NCBI RefSeq assembly: GCF_000708715.2
Contig: NZ_JENB01000010.1
Coordinates: 119,475-183,474, forward strand
Direction of reading: 5' to 3'
Origin: Pseudomonas putida W15Oct28
GTDB lineage: Bacteria > Pseudomonadota > Gammaproteobacteria > Pseudomonadales > Pseudomonadaceae
DNA: 64,000 nucleotides
Positions 43,720 through 53,466 of the stretch are shown piece by piece. The notes under the pieces were generated by a model. The model saw nothing but the letters and a program-made list of their open reading frames with translations, ran no database searches and was not told the DNA's origin. Every line of letters begins with the position of its first letter. The first letter of the stretch is position 1. Made by a program: the position numbers and the translations under genes.

Positions 43720-44522
43720 CAGTGCTGCAGGGCAGGGAACACCCCATCGCGTACGTCGTCGGCATAGCGGGCGCAGGCCTCGCGGATCACCTGGCCGACG
43801 TCGGCATATTGCTTGACGAAGCGGGGCAGGTGGTCACCACCCAGCCCCAGCAGGTCTTCGGTGACCAGTACCTGGCCATCGCAGGCGGGTGAGGCGCCAA
43901 TGCCAATGGTTGGTTTGTCGCTGGCCTCGGTGATGGCGCGGGCCACGGGCTCGGCCACACCCTCCAGCAGCAGGCTGAAGGCACCGGCGTGCAGGTTGGC
44001 TTGCGCATCGGCACGCAGCGCCGCAGCGCTGTCCGGGCTCAGCCCTTGGGCCTTGTAGCCGCCCATGGCATTGACGAACTGCGGCATCAGGCCGATGTGC
44101 GCCATGATCGGGATACCCCGTGCAACCAGGAACTCGACGGTGCTCGCCAACGCCTGGTTGGCCTCAAGCTTGAGCGCGTCGCAGCCGGTGCTGGCCAATA
44201 CCTGAGCGCAGTTGCGAAAGGCTTGTTCGTGGGATTCCTGGTAGCTGCCAAACGGCATGTCGGCGATCACGCAGGCCAGGCGGGTACTGTCGACCACGGC
44301 GCGGGTATGGGCGATGGTCTCCTCAAGGCGCATGCCCAGGGTGGACGGGCGGCCGTAGCCGACCATGGCCGTGGAATCGCCGACCAGGATGAAGTCGACC
44401 AGCGGGTCGATCACCCGGGCGATGGCGCTTGAGTAGGCGGTCAGCGAAACAATCTTCTGCCGGCCTTTCATGGCCACCAGTTGCGGGACGGTGAGGCGGC
44501 TGGTGCGGGTGTGTGTGCTCAT
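43707..44522 (-). CDS. panB: 3-methyl-2-oxobutanoate hydroxymethyltransferase (PanB family)
   Basis: A 271-residue PanB that transfers a hydroxymethyl group from 5,10-methylene-THF to 2-oxoisovalerate for pantothenate. Metal ligands are seen in [15 protein letters not shown] and [10 protein letters not shown], the substrate loop in KLEANQ and [16 protein letters not shown], and the catalytic Glu in LLLEGVAEP. No panC is adjacent, unlike the usual panBC operon, so this is probably a second copy with a special role. It converges with the MocR gene. Confidence 0.88.
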   Translation of the reverse strand: MSTHTRTSRLTVPQLVAMKGRQKIVSLTAYSSAIARVIDPLVDFILVGDSTAMVGYGRPSTLGMRLEETIAHTRAVVDSTRLACVIADMPFGSYQESHEQAFRNCAQVLASTGCDALKLEANQALASTVEFLVARGIPIMAHIGLMPQFVNAMGGYKAQGLSPDSAAALRADAQANLHAGAFSLLLEGVAEPVARAITEASDKPTIGIGASPACDGQVLVTEDLLGLGGDHLPRFVKQYADVGQVIREACARYADDVRDGVFPALQHCYGA

Positions 44523-44650
44523 CGGGGGCTGGGCATCTCAGGATAGGGATGGCCCATTTTTGGGAACTTGCAGCGGCAACTCAATGCACAGATCCAAGCT
44601 GAAAAGCGACCCAGGCCACCTGCTTGCTCCGTCCGGCTGCCGCGGGCCTT

Positions 44651-44783
44651 TGTAGGAGCGGCCTTGTGTCGCGATCGGGCCGCAACGCGGCCCCTCGATT
44701 TCAGCCGCAACACCGAAATCGCCGGGGCCGCTGCGCAGCCCTATCCGACCGGTCCGGCGCCCCGGCAAGGCCGCTCCTGCAGG
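44651..44783. repeat. Diverged REP pair
   Basis: TTGTAGGAGCGGCCTTGTGT with GCGATCGGGCCGCAACGCGG on the left faces GGGGCCGCTGCGCAGCC...GGCAAGGCCGCTCCTGCAGG on the right. The arms are imperfect, and a CGATTTC/GAAATCG hairpin lies between. It fills most of the 274-base gap between panB and phnX. Confidence 0.7.
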
Positions 44784-44796
44784 TTTCGCGCAAGCT

Positions 44797-45624
44797 TCAG
44801 AAGGTTTGCGGCATCTCGCCTTTGGCCAGGTGTCGGTTGATGTCGGCAATCACTTCGGGCAGTTCGTTGATGGTGTCGATCAGGTAGTGCGGGCGCGAGC
44901 TGGCAAACAGTGCGTGGATGCGCGTGCGCTCGCTTTCCAGCATCTCGGCGCTGAGTGCGCGGAAACCTTCCCAGGTCAGGCCCAGGGCGTTGCCCGAGCA
45001 CACCAGCGCCACGGTCCACATGCCGGCACGGCGGCCTTCGAGAATGCCCGGCACGGTGTCGTCGACCTTCACGCAGGCCGCCACATCGTCAATGCCCAGT
45101 GCAATCACGTTGGCCAGGGCCTGGGCCGGCCATGGGCGGCCGTTCGGGGTTTCGTCGGTGGCCACCACATGGTCGGCCACGTAGCCGTTCTGCGCGGCCA
45201 GCTCCACCACCTTGTCCATTACCACTTTCGGGTAGCCCGAGCACGAGCCGATCTTCAGGCCCTCCTGGCGCAGCCCGGTGAGGGTGTCCAGCGCGCCGGG
45301 GATCAGCGCCGAGTGCACGGCGATCTTCTCGATCTGCAGTGGCATGAAGCGGTTGTAGATGGCGGTGACGTCATCGTCGGTGGGGGTGCGGCCGAACACC
45401 TGGCGGTAGCGCTCGGCAATTTCCGGCACGTCGCACAGGGTGCGGATGTGGTCCCACTTGCCCATGCCCATCGGGCCTCGGGCTTCTTCGATGGACACTT
45501 GCACGTCGAACTCGGCGAAGGCTTCGACAAAGATCTGGGTCGGGGCGAACGAGCCGAAATCGACCACGGTGCCAGCCCAGTCGAGGATGGCGGCTTGCAG
45601 CTGGGTTGGGTTGCTGTAGTTCAT
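44797..45624 (-). CDS. phnX: Phosphonoacetaldehyde hydrolase
   Basis: A 275-residue HAD-superfamily enzyme splitting phosphonoacetaldehyde to acetaldehyde and phosphate. The nucleophile Asp is in LDWAGTVVD, the Schiff-base Lys that marks PhnX is in [11 protein letters not shown], and the Mg-binding Asp pair is in [13 protein letters not shown] at 45624, 34 bases after phnW on the same strand. With phnW it completes the 2-aminoethylphosphonate pathway. Confidence 0.95.
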   Translation of the reverse strand: MNYSNPTQLQAAILDWAGTVVDFGSFAPTQIFVEAFAEFDVQVSIEEARGPMGMGKWDHIRTLCDVPEIAERYRQVFGRTPTDDDVTAIYNRFMPLQIEKIAVHSALIPGALDTLTGLRQEGLKIGSCSGYPKVVMDKVVELAAQNGYVADHVVATDETPNGRPWPAQALANVIALGIDDVAACVKVDDTVPGILEGRRAGMWTVALVCSGNALGLTWEGFRALSAEMLESERTRIHALFASSRPHYLIDTINELPEVIADINRHLAKGEMPQTF

Positions 45625-45658
45625 GTGCGCTAATTCCTGAATTCGGGTGGGCAGAGGG

Positions 45659-46765
45659 TCAGATGTCCAGCACTTCCATTTCCCGCAGCACATCGGCCAC
45701 GGCATTCACGGCGGCTTGCATGCCGTCCGGACCGACCACGCCGATGCAGCCGACACGGAAGGTTTCGACCTGGGTCAGCTTGCCCGGGTAGAGGATGAAA
45801 CCCTTGGCCTTGACCCGTTCGTAGAAGTCCTTGAACTGGTAGCGGGCATCGTTCGGTGCGTGGAAGGTGACGATGATCGGCGCCTGGATGTCGGCGGGCA
45901 GGAAGCTGCGCAGGCCGATGGCGGCCATGCCGTCGAGCAGGGTCTTGCAGTTGTCGGCGTAGCGCTGGTGGCGGGCTGGCAGGCCGCCTTCCTCAAAGTA
46001 CTGCTGCAGTGCTTCGTGCAAGGCGGCAACCACATGCGTGGGCGGGGTGAAGCGCCACTGGCCGGTCTTGGCCATGTAGGTGTGCTGGTCGTGCAGGTCC
46101 ATGGCCAGTGAGTGGGCATTGCCTTCGGCGGCCGCCAGGGCGGCTTTTTCGGCGAAGACGAAGCCCATGCCGGGCACGCCTTCCAGGCACTTGCCAGAGG
46201 CGGCGATCAACGCTTCGAAGGGGATTTCGCGGGCATCGATCGGCAGCGCGCCGAACGAGCTCATGGCATCGATGATCAGGCGCTTGCCGTGGCGTTTGAT
46301 CACCTGGGCGATTTCGGGCAGCGGGTTGAGGATGCCGGTGCTGGTTTCGCAGTGAATCAATGCCACGTGGGTCACGGCGGGGTCGGCAGCCAGCAGGCGG
46401 TCGACATCGGCGGCGGTGGTCGGCTGGTCTTCGGCGGTTTCGAAGGTGCTGTAGGTGCGGCCCAGCACTTTGCAGATCTTCGCCAGGCGCTGGCCATAAG
46501 CGCCGTTGATCAGTACCAGTACCTTGCCATCGCGTGGCACCAGGGTGCCGATGGCCGCTTCCACGGCGAAGGTGCCGCTGCCTTGCAGGGGCACGCAGTG
46601 GTGGCTGGCGGTGCCGTCGACAATCGCCAGCAGTTGCTCGCAGACGCTGGCAGTCAGCTGGTTGAAATCACGGTCCCAGGAGCCCCAGTCCACCAGCATG
46701 GCTTGGCGGGTGCGGATTGATGTGGTCAGGGGACCGGGGGTCAGCAAGATAGGGGCGTTGCTCAT
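45659..46765 (-). CDS. phnW: 2-aminoethylphosphonate-pyruvate aminotransferase
   Basis: A 368-residue PLP enzyme converting 2-aminoethylphosphonate and pyruvate to phosphonoacetaldehyde and alanine. Family signatures are [45 protein letters not shown], and [12 protein letters not shown] with the PLP Lys in [15 protein letters not shown]. The ATG at 46765 is preceded by GAGGAAAAA. It is divergent from a LysR gene that is the likely activator. Confidence 0.95.
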   Translation of the reverse strand: MSNAPILLTPGPLTTSIRTRQAMLVDWGSWDRDFNQLTASVCEQLLAIVDGTASHHCVPLQGSGTFAVEAAIGTLVPRDGKVLVLINGAYGQRLAKICKVLGRTYSTFETAEDQPTTAADVDRLLAADPAVTHVALIHCETSTGILNPLPEIAQVIKRHGKRLIIDAMSSFGALPIDAREIPFEALIAASGKCLEGVPGMGFVFAEKAALAAAEGNAHSLAMDLHDQHTYMAKTGQWRFTPPTHVVAALHEALQQYFEEGGLPARHQRYADNCKTLLDGMAAIGLRSFLPADIQAPIIVTFHAPNDARYQFKDFYERVKAKGFILYPGKLTQVETFRVGCIGVVGPDGMQAAVNAVADVLREMEVLDI

Positions 46766-46825
46766 TCCGTTTTTCCTCACAAGCGGTGGGGTGAAACTAC
46801 GGGGCCTAGGTTGCAATTCGGGCTG

Positions 46826-46852
46826 CTATCAATCAAATTGTTTGTTGTTATC
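46826..46852. promoter_or_regulatory. A/T-rich imperfect dyad between phnW and LysR gene
   Basis: CTATCAATCAAATTGTTTGTTGTTATC is the only A/T-rich stretch in the 112-base divergent gap. It has an imperfect dyad (CAATCAA/TTTGTTG around AATTG). It is a reasonable LysR site placed between both promoters, but this is a by-eye assignment. Confidence 0.35.
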
Positions 46853-46877
46853 CCAGCTATAAGTCAGGCCGATAAAT

Positions 46878-47741
46878 ATGAACCTGTTCCAGCTACGTGC
46901 CTTCGACGCCGTGGCCCGTGAGGGCAGCTTTACCCGTGCTGCCGAGCGCCTGTTCATCAGCCAGCCGGCAGTGACCGGGCACATCAAGGCCCTCGAGGAG
47001 CACTACCAGATCACCTTGCTGCGGCGCACCGCGCGGCGCGTGGAGTTGACCGAAGAGGGCACGCGGCTGGCGGCCATCACCCGGGCCATGTTCGGCCTGG
47101 CTGAGGAGGCGCAGGCCATGCTCGAAGCCAACCGGCAGTTGCTGACCGGGCGCCTGGAGGTGGCTGCCGATGGCCCGCACCGGGTCATGCCCATGCTGGC
47201 GCAGTTACGCGAGCGCTACCCCGGCATCACGGTCAATTTGCGGCTGGGTAACGCGCAGGAGACGCTGGCTGCACTGTTGTCCGAACATGCCGACGTGGCG
47301 GTGCTGACCGAGATTGAGCCACGCAAGGGCCTGTACCTGCAGAACCTGTGCGAATCGCGCTTGTGCGCGTTGTTGCCAGCGGGCCATGCCTGGGCTGGCG
47401 GCGAAGTTGACTTGCCCCTGGCCGAGCTGCACCAACAGATCATGGTGCTGCGCGAACCCACCTCGACTACCCGGCGCACCTTCGACAAGGCCTGCGCTAC
47501 TGCCGGTGTGCAGCCACGGGTGCAGCTGGAGCTGGACAGCCGTGAGGCGGTCACCGAGGCGGTGGCATCGCAGCTGGGCATCGGTGTGGTGTCGTCCACG
47601 GAAGTGGCCAACGACCCCCGGGTGGTGGCGCGACCGCTGGGCGGGCAGGGGCTGGTCAACCAGCACATGGTCGGCTGCCTGGAGCGGCGCCGTGAGTTAC
47701 GCTTGATCCAGGCATTCCTGGGCCTGGCGGCCAGCCTTTGA
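46878..47741 (+). CDS. LysR family regulator, probable activator of phnWX
   Basis: A 287-residue LysR regulator. N-terminal helix-turn-helix: FQLRAFDAVAREGSFTRAAE and LFISQPAVTGHIKALEEHY. Effector domain from about residue 90 (TGRLEVAADGPHRVMPMLAQ). Its divergent position to phnW, and the known LysR-type regulators of 2-aminoethylphosphonate operons in Pseudomonas, make it the likely activator. The AraC-type gene follows after 38 bases. Confidence 0.87.
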   Translation: MNLFQLRAFDAVAREGSFTRAAERLFISQPAVTGHIKALEEHYQITLLRRTARRVELTEEGTRLAAITRAMFGLAEEAQAMLEANRQLLTGRLEVAADGPHRVMPMLAQLRERYPGITVNLRLGNAQETLAALLSEHADVAVLTEIEPRKGLYLQNLCESRLCALLPAGHAWAGGEVDLPLAELHQQIMVLREPTSTTRRTFDKACATAGVQPRVQLELDSREAVTEAVASQLGIGVVSSTEVANDPRVVARPLGGQGLVNQHMVGCLERRRELRLIQAFLGLAASL

Positions 47742-47779
47742 GCCGGCCTGAGATGCCGGCATAACCTGATGGACAGCTG

Positions 47780-48802
47780 ATGAGCGAGAAAGACACCATT
47801 TCCATGCAACTGGTGCGCGAAGCCTTGTTGCAGACCTGCCCGGCGGGTGAGCCGGATGTGGGGTTGCTGACCCGTGCCGGTATCGATGCCGGGCAGTTGC
47901 AGGCCCCGGATGCACGGGTCAGCGCCGAGGCCTATGCCCGCCTCTGGCGCTTGCTGGCGCGGCGTTGCAACGACGAGTTCTTTGCCATGGACCCGCGCGG
48001 CCTGCGCAGCGGCAGCCTGGCGTTCCTGTGCCGGGCGAGCATGGCCCAGCCCACCTTGGGCGAGGGCGTGGAGACCGCGCTGGCGTTTCTATCGCTGATG
48101 CTCGAGGACTTGCAGCCGAGCCTGGTGCGTCAGCAGGGCCTGGCCGAGATTGTCATCAATGAGCCGCGCGATCTCCCACGGCGCGCGTTCACCTATTTCA
48201 CCTTCTGGATGATCGTGCATGGCGTGACCTGCTGGCTGGCCGGGCGACGCATCGCCATCCTGGCCATCGAGTTGCGCTGTGCCGAACCACCGTACTGCGA
48301 CGATTACCGGGTGATGTTTTCGGAGAACCTGCAGTTCGATCGGCCCAGCACCCGCATGATCATCAGTGCAGATTGCCTTGACGTGCCACTGCGCCGCAGC
48401 CCCGAGGACCTGCAGCGCTTTCTGGCCGAGGCGCCCGGCAACATCCTGGTCAAGTACCGTGATCCGGCCAGCCTGGCGCGGCGTATCCGCGCCGACCTGC
48501 TGCAACTGGACCCGTCGCGTTGGCCCGATGCCGATGCCCTGGCACGAAAACTGTGCCTGTCTTCGTCAACCTTGCGGCGTCGGCTGGCGGAGGAAGGGCA
48601 GAGCTACCAGGTGCTCAAGGATAGCGTCCGGCGTGAGCTGGCCATTGCGTGGTTGAGCCAGGTCGAGGCGCCCATGGGGGAAATTGCCGAGCGCCTTGGC
48701 TTTGCCGATGGCAGTTCGTTCTACAAGGCGTTTCGCAAGTGGTTCGGCTGCAACCCTGGCCAGTACCGTGCGCTGATTCAGGCCAGGGGCACGGCAGGCT
48801 GA
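47780..48802 (+). CDS. AraC family transcriptional regulator
   Basis: A 340-residue regulator. The N-terminal part (about 1-220) is the Arabinose_bd-type domain found in OruR/ArgR-like proteins. The C-terminal AraC DNA-binding domain has ARKLCLSSSTLRRRLAEEGQ and the signature MGEIAERLGFADGSSFYKAFRKWFG. Its effector is unknown. It lies between the phn regulator and two giant genes on the same strand (76 bases upstream of the first), so it may control the latter. Confidence 0.85.
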   Translation: MSEKDTISMQLVREALLQTCPAGEPDVGLLTRAGIDAGQLQAPDARVSAEAYARLWRLLARRCNDEFFAMDPRGLRSGSLAFLCRASMAQPTLGEGVETALAFLSLMLEDLQPSLVRQQGLAEIVINEPRDLPRRAFTYFTFWMIVHGVTCWLAGRRIAILAIELRCAEPPYCDDYRVMFSENLQFDRPSTRMIISADCLDVPLRRSPEDLQRFLAEAPGNILVKYRDPASLARRIRADLLQLDPSRWPDADALARKLCLSSSTLRRRLAEEGQSYQVLKDSVRRELAIAWLSQVEAPMGEIAERLGFADGSSFYKAFRKWFGCNPGQYRALIQARGTAG

Positions 48803-48878
48803 AGGGTGGTGATTCCCACTGCCGCTGGCGGTGGTGTGTAGGCAGGTTGTCGGTCGTCACCCATCCAGGAAACCGACC

Positions 48879-51800
48879 ATGCCACAGACTGAAACTGACA
48901 CCCGCGTGCAAAATGCCGATGCTGAATTCACTGCCCAGCGCCTGCCCACTTGGCTGAAGAATGCCAGCGGCTTGCAAATAGAGAACCTGCGCGCCAAGGT
49001 CAGGGCGCATCTCGCCAGCCAGCGGCGGCTGTCGGCCTTGACCCGGCAACTTCAGCCATTGCCCACGTTCGCCAAGCATCTGCTTGAGCCGGCCATCAAG
49101 GCCAGGATGGGCGTGACGCTTGATCTGGACACAGCGCTGTGGCGGGAAGAGCGCCGGCGGTTGGACATTTCGCAAGGGACGATACGCGAATTCACGTCTT
49201 ACTTTGTCAGGGGCCCTGCGCTGCAGAAGCTGGTGCAAAACTTCGAGGAGGCTGAATCGTTCTTTGCCCATACCGCCGTGGTGCAAGCTGCGCAGGCGGG
49301 CGCGCAAAGCGAACAGGTACTGTGCAGTGACATCGATGGCCTGGTCAGCCTGTGCCGCAGTACCGATGTTGGCGCAGCCTACCAGCGGCACCTGGCGCAG
49401 GTGTACACCGATGACTTCGAACGCGCCTTGGCCGACGACAAGCGCCTGGAGCTGGCAGTGGCGGCCGAGACGACGAGCATGAAGCGGCAATTGACGGAGC
49501 ATGATCTGCGGATGGTGCAGCAGGCGATTCGCGGTGTGGCAGTCAGCCATCCACGAAGCCGGCGAGTGGTAGTGGGCGGCCTCAAGGTATTGGGGTGCCA
49601 ACTGGATGGCGTGCTGGCATTCGAGCTGCTGGGATCGTGGGAGCTGCCCAGCCACCCTATCCCTCTACCGCAGGCAACCCGGGGCGTGTTGCTTTACCTG
49701 CCGGATGATCCACAGCAGCCGTTACGCTTTTTCGATGACTGGTCAGCGGCCAACCGGGGGCTGGTTGCGGCCCTGGCAGAGGACAGTTTCCGCCAGGCTT
49801 TCGCGCAGCGGACAACGCTGCATGATCGGGTTCGCTACCTGACATTGCTCGCCACGCGCCTGGGCGATGACCAGCCCGACCTGCAACCCGCGTTGGTACC
49901 CGGTTCGCAAGGCGCTTTCAGGGGGCTGGCCGCCTGGCATGTGCAGCGGGTCAAGCGCGACGCAAGCTTTTTGGCCGTGCCCACGGAGCAGGCGGATGCC
50001 GCAACTGCAGCCCGGCGACAGAGCGAACTGGAAAGCGCTGGCCTTGCGTTGCTCAGCCTGGCGGGCTTGTTCGTGCCAGCGATTGGCGCGCTGTTGCTGA
50101 TCGACTGGGGACGGCAGTTGCTTGGCCACGTCTATGAAGGGGCCAAGGACTGGAGCCAAGGGCATCAGCACGAAGCCCTTGAACACCTGTTGCAACTGGC
50201 GGCCAGCCTTGCTGCCACAGGTCTGGTGGCAGGAGGCGTCGTCGCGGCCCGCAGTGCGTTCTTCGATGTGCTGGAACCTGTCACTACCGAAGCGGGTGCG
50301 CAACGCTTGTGGCGGCATGACCTGCAACCCTACCGCCAGCCCGCGCCCAGCGTGTCACTGGTGGAGCTGGACAGCGGGCTGTATAGCGATGGCCACGGGC
50401 ACTGGTGGCGTGATGGGCAAGGCTATTATCGGGTGGCGCAGGATGCCCGAGGTACCTGGCGCCTGCTGCATCGAGAGCGGCCCGACACGTTCGGGCCGTG
50501 CCTGCAAGGTAATGGCGAGCGTGCCTGGCGTCTGGCCTTGGAGCGCCCATTGGAGTGGGAGGGCGAAGTCGAGTTGTTGAGCCGGTGTTGGCCATCGGCC
50601 AGAGATCTGGACAGCGAGCGCGTAGGGCAGATCCTTAAGGTCGCCGATGTCGACGAAGCACACCTGCGTGGTTTGCTGGTGGAGGGGCGGCGTTTGCCGG
50701 TCCGCTTGCGCGACACCCTGGAGAGATTCACGGTGGATGCGCGTATCCAACGGTTTTTCCAGGCTGCCGCGCCGAGCGAGGCCGATACCGGCATCTGGCA
50801 CTGGTGTGTCGATAACCTGAGGTTGGCAGGCAGGGTACAGGATGAGCAGGCCGCTTCGATCCACGCCAGTGCTGCCAGCTTGCGCCCGCGCTTGCTAGAG
50901 CATTTCTCCACCCGGTACCTCGTCGAAGACGAGGCGCTGAGCCTGGTGCAAAGAGACTTCCCGACGCTCCCTGACGCCTATGCACTCGAGGTATTGCAAC
51001 CGGCCGATGAAGCGATGCGTCTGCGCATGCGCGCCGAAGCGCGGCTGCCACTGGCGTTGGCGGAGCGCGCACGCAGCTTGCTGCAGGAAGCCCGTCTGGT
51101 TCGACTACGCGAGGCGCTGTACCTGCGGGGCAGCTACCGTGCCGATGTGGTTGAACTGGTTTTTGCGCTATTACGGCACCATGGGCTTGGCCGGTCTCCT
51201 TTCAACCTGATAGTGCGTGACGGGTCCGAGTTCGGCCCTGTGCTGGCGAGGCTGTTTCCCGAAGCAAGTGGTCAGCCCAGCCTTGTACTGGTATGGCGGC
51301 AAGGCGCTTTCGATCTCTACGACGAACACGGGCTGCACAGCGAGCTGGAAGTCGCCGAGCCGCAAGGCATATTCGAAGTATTGGCAGCTTGCCTGCCAGA
51401 AGCCTATCGGCAGCGTCACGGCTGGCGGGGTGAAGATGCCCCGGCACGCATTCGGGCGTCGATGCAGGCCTGGGTCCCAGCACAACGGCAGGGGGTGCTT
51501 CGTTTGCTTGGCTGGCGTGAAGCACGCACGCTTCCTTCTGCCCTGAAGCGCCTTGCTGACGGGCGGGTTGGCTACTTGCTCAGTGGTCGGGCCGCATCGT
51601 CCGTGTCTTCAGGGCAGGTTTTGCGTCAGCGGATTCGCAGCCTTTACCCGGGCTTCAATCAGCATGAAGTCGAGCGCTTCCTGCAGCTTCTCCTGCGCGC
51701 TCCTGGCTCGGTCTACTCGGGCCTGCTGCGCATGGAGCAAGAGTATCAGCGCCTCGATGAGCACTTGCAAAGCTGGACGGCGGCGGTGTCGGGCCGTGCG

Positions 51801-53363
51801 AGAAATGCCCGGCGGGAGGTCGCCGACGCTTTCCGGCGTGCCTGGCGGCTTGAGGGCGAGCAGGTAGTCGATGGCAGCGGAGAAGCGACCGGCTTGCGCT
51901 TGAGTCTCGTCGGTTGGCCGGTGGGAGAGCTGCCAACCTTACCCGCCGGTACAGACTTTGCCCATGTGATCGAGTTGCGGCTGGAGGGGCTGCGTCTGGA
52001 AGCCCTGCCGGCCGCTTTTCTGCGCAGCTTCCCGGGCGTGCGAAGTCTGAACCTGAGTCACAATAGCTTGGCCGCCTTGCCTGACCATTTGCGCGGGCTT
52101 CCTCTGTTGCGGCACTTGAACCTGCGGCGCAACCGCATACGGGTAACGGCAAATCAGTCCAGCGCCCTGACCGAGTTACCCCAATTGCGAACGCTTGACC
52201 TGAGTGAGAACCCGTTGGGTGCGATCAGCCTTCAGTTCAACCAGTTGTCCGGCCTGCGTGACTTGCGGTTGTTCCGCTGCGGCTTGTTGCGGGTGCCGAC
52301 AGGGTTGGAGTGGTTGGGGATGCTGGAACATGTAGACCTGCGCAACAACTTGCTCAGCGATCTGCCAGAAGCATTGCTCGATGCGCCGGAGCCTCTGCGT
52401 CGCGTGATAGCCGTACAAGGCAATGAATTGCCCGCGCACATCACCGAGCGCCTGTATGCCCAGGCTCCGCACGTGCACGTGGGGGGCGAGGCAGCGGAAA
52501 CCGTGGATGGCAAGGCCTGCTGGCTCGCTACCCTGGAGGAGGCGGATATTGAACATTCACGCCGCCAATGGGACGCATTGCTGCAGGAGCCGGGAAGCAC
52601 GGCGTTCTTCCAGTTGCTCGACGAGCTTACTGGGAGTTCGGACTATCGCCTGGTGCGCACTGACCTGAGCCGGCGTGTCTGGGCCATGATCGAGGCGCTC
52701 AACCAGGACACGCGCATGCGCCAGGAACTGTTCGAACTGGCGGCTGATCCGCGCACTTGCGTGGACAGCGTTGCCAGTTGTTTCGGCCACCTTGAAGTGC
52801 GCCAGCAGGTGCTCCAGGCCACCCATGGAGGCGACCCACTGACCACGCGTGACGCGCGGCTGCAGTTGGCTCGGCGCCTCTTCCGGCTGGACCGTGTTGA
52901 AGCGTTCGCACGTCAGGACTTCGAGGCCCGGTCACAACCCGGGAATGGTGAAGCGGTGGACGAGGTGGAGGTCAGCCTCGCCTATCGGACAGGGCTGTCG
53001 GTGCGGCTCGATCTGATCGGTCAACCACGTACCATGCAGTTTCGCGCGATTGCCGGGGTGACCCGCCATGACCTGGACAGGGTGTACCGCGCCGTGCAGG
53101 CAGCTGAAGCCAGCGACGAACTGGCGGTCTTCATCAGCCAGCGTGATTTCTGGTTGCCGGTGCTGCGGGTGCAACATGCAGAGGCTTTCGAGGCGCTTGA
53201 GCAACAGTTCGACACCCGATTGCAGGCACTCGATGAGGGCAAGGAGGCACTAGGCAGCGCAGCGTACGTGCAACAGGCCAACCAGATAGGCAAGGACCGT
53301 GATGCGGCGCTGGAGGCATTGGCCCTGCGCTTGACACGCGAAGCGCTGCTGGCGCCGTCCTGA
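48879..53363 (+). CDS. Giant LRR protein with NEL-type E3 ubiquitin ligase-like C-terminus (copy 1)
   Basis: A protein of 1,494 residues without a signal peptide. The N-terminal region (about 1-380) opens with FTAQRLPTWLKNASGLQIE. Two hydrophobic helices follow (about 387-410 and 437-460), with EGAKDWSQGHQHEALEHLLQ between them. A central domain includes LADGRVGYLLSGR (about 891). Leucine-rich repeats fill about 1032-1188 (SLNLSHNSLAALPDHLRGL, HLNLRRNRI, TLDLSENPLG, HVDLRNNLLSDLPEAL). The end region holds TCVDSVASCF (Cys1294-Val-Asp1296), like the catalytic Cys-x-Asp of IpaH/SspH NEL ligases. I recall the N-terminal layout as DUF6543 in Pseudomonas. ATG at 48879 has AGGA upstream. No secretion genes are nearby. 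Confidence 0.8.
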   Translation: MPQTETDTRVQNADAEFTAQRLPTWLKNASGLQIENLRAKVRAHLASQRRLSALTRQLQPLPTFAKHLLEPAIKARMGVTLDLDTALWREERRRLDISQGTIREFTSYFVRGPALQKLVQNFEEAESFFAHTAVVQAAQAGAQSEQVLCSDIDGLVSLCRSTDVGAAYQRHLAQVYTDDFERALADDKRLELAVAAETTSMKRQLTEHDLRMVQQAIRGVAVSHPRSRRVVVGGLKVLGCQLDGVLAFELLGSWELPSHPIPLPQATRGVLLYLPDDPQQPLRFFDDWSAANRGLVAALAEDSFRQAFAQRTTLHDRVRYLTLLATRLGDDQPDLQPALVPGSQGAFRGLAAWHVQRVKRDASFLAVPTEQADAATAARRQSELESAGLALLSLAGLFVPAIGALLLIDWGRQLLGHVYEGAKDWSQGHQHEALEHLLQLAASLAATGLVAGGVVAARSAFFDVLEPVTTEAGAQRLWRHDLQPYRQPAPSVSLVELDSGLYSDGHGHWWRDGQGYYRVAQDARGTWRLLHRERPDTFGPCLQGNGERAWRLALERPLEWEGEVELLSRCWPSARDLDSERVGQILKVADVDEAHLRGLLVEGRRLPVRLRDTLERFTVDARIQRFFQAAAPSEADTGIWHWCVDNLRLAGRVQDEQAASIHASAASLRPRLLEHFSTRYLVEDEALSLVQRDFPTLPDAYALEVLQPADEAMRLRMRAEARLPLALAERARSLLQEARLVRLREALYLRGSYRADVVELVFALLRHHGLGRSPFNLIVRDGSEFGPVLARLFPEASGQPSLVLVWRQGAFDLYDEHGLHSELEVAEPQGIFEVLAACLPEAYRQRHGWRGEDAPARIRASMQAWVPAQRQGVLRLLGWREARTLPSALKRLADGRVGYLLSGRAASSVSSGQVLRQRIRSLYPGFNQHEVERFLQLLLRAPGSVYSGLLRMEQEYQRLDEHLQSWTAAVSGRARNARREVADAFRRAWRLEGEQVVDGSGEATGLRLSLVGWPVGELPTLPAGTDFAHVIELRLEGLRLEALPAAFLRSFPGVRSLNLSHNSLAALPDHLRGLPLLRHLNLRRNRIRVTANQSSALTELPQLRTLDLSENPLGAISLQFNQLSGLRDLRLFRCGLLRVPTGLEWLGMLEHVDLRNNLLSDLPEALLDAPEPLRRVIAVQGNELPAHITERLYAQAPHVHVGGEAAETVDGKACWLATLEEADIEHSRRQWDALLQEPGSTAFFQLLDELTGSSDYRLVRTDLSRRVWAMIEALNQDTRMRQELFELAADPRTCVDSVASCFGHLEVRQQVLQATHGGDPLTTRDARLQLARRLFRLDRVEAFARQDFEARSQPGNGEAVDEVEVSLAYRTGLSVRLDLIGQPRTMQFRAIAGVTRHDLDRVYRAVQAAEASDELAVFISQRDFWLPVLRVQHAEAFEALEQQFDTRLQALDEGKEALGSAAYVQQANQIGKDRDAALEALALRLTREALLAPS

Positions 53364-53466
53364 AGGCAGCCGGGGGGCGAAGCACGGGCACGGTTGTATT
53401 TCCGTGTGCCTTGTCCAGGGCAGGTTGGCGAGCATGCCAACCTCACCTCTCGCTCCCGGGGCATCC

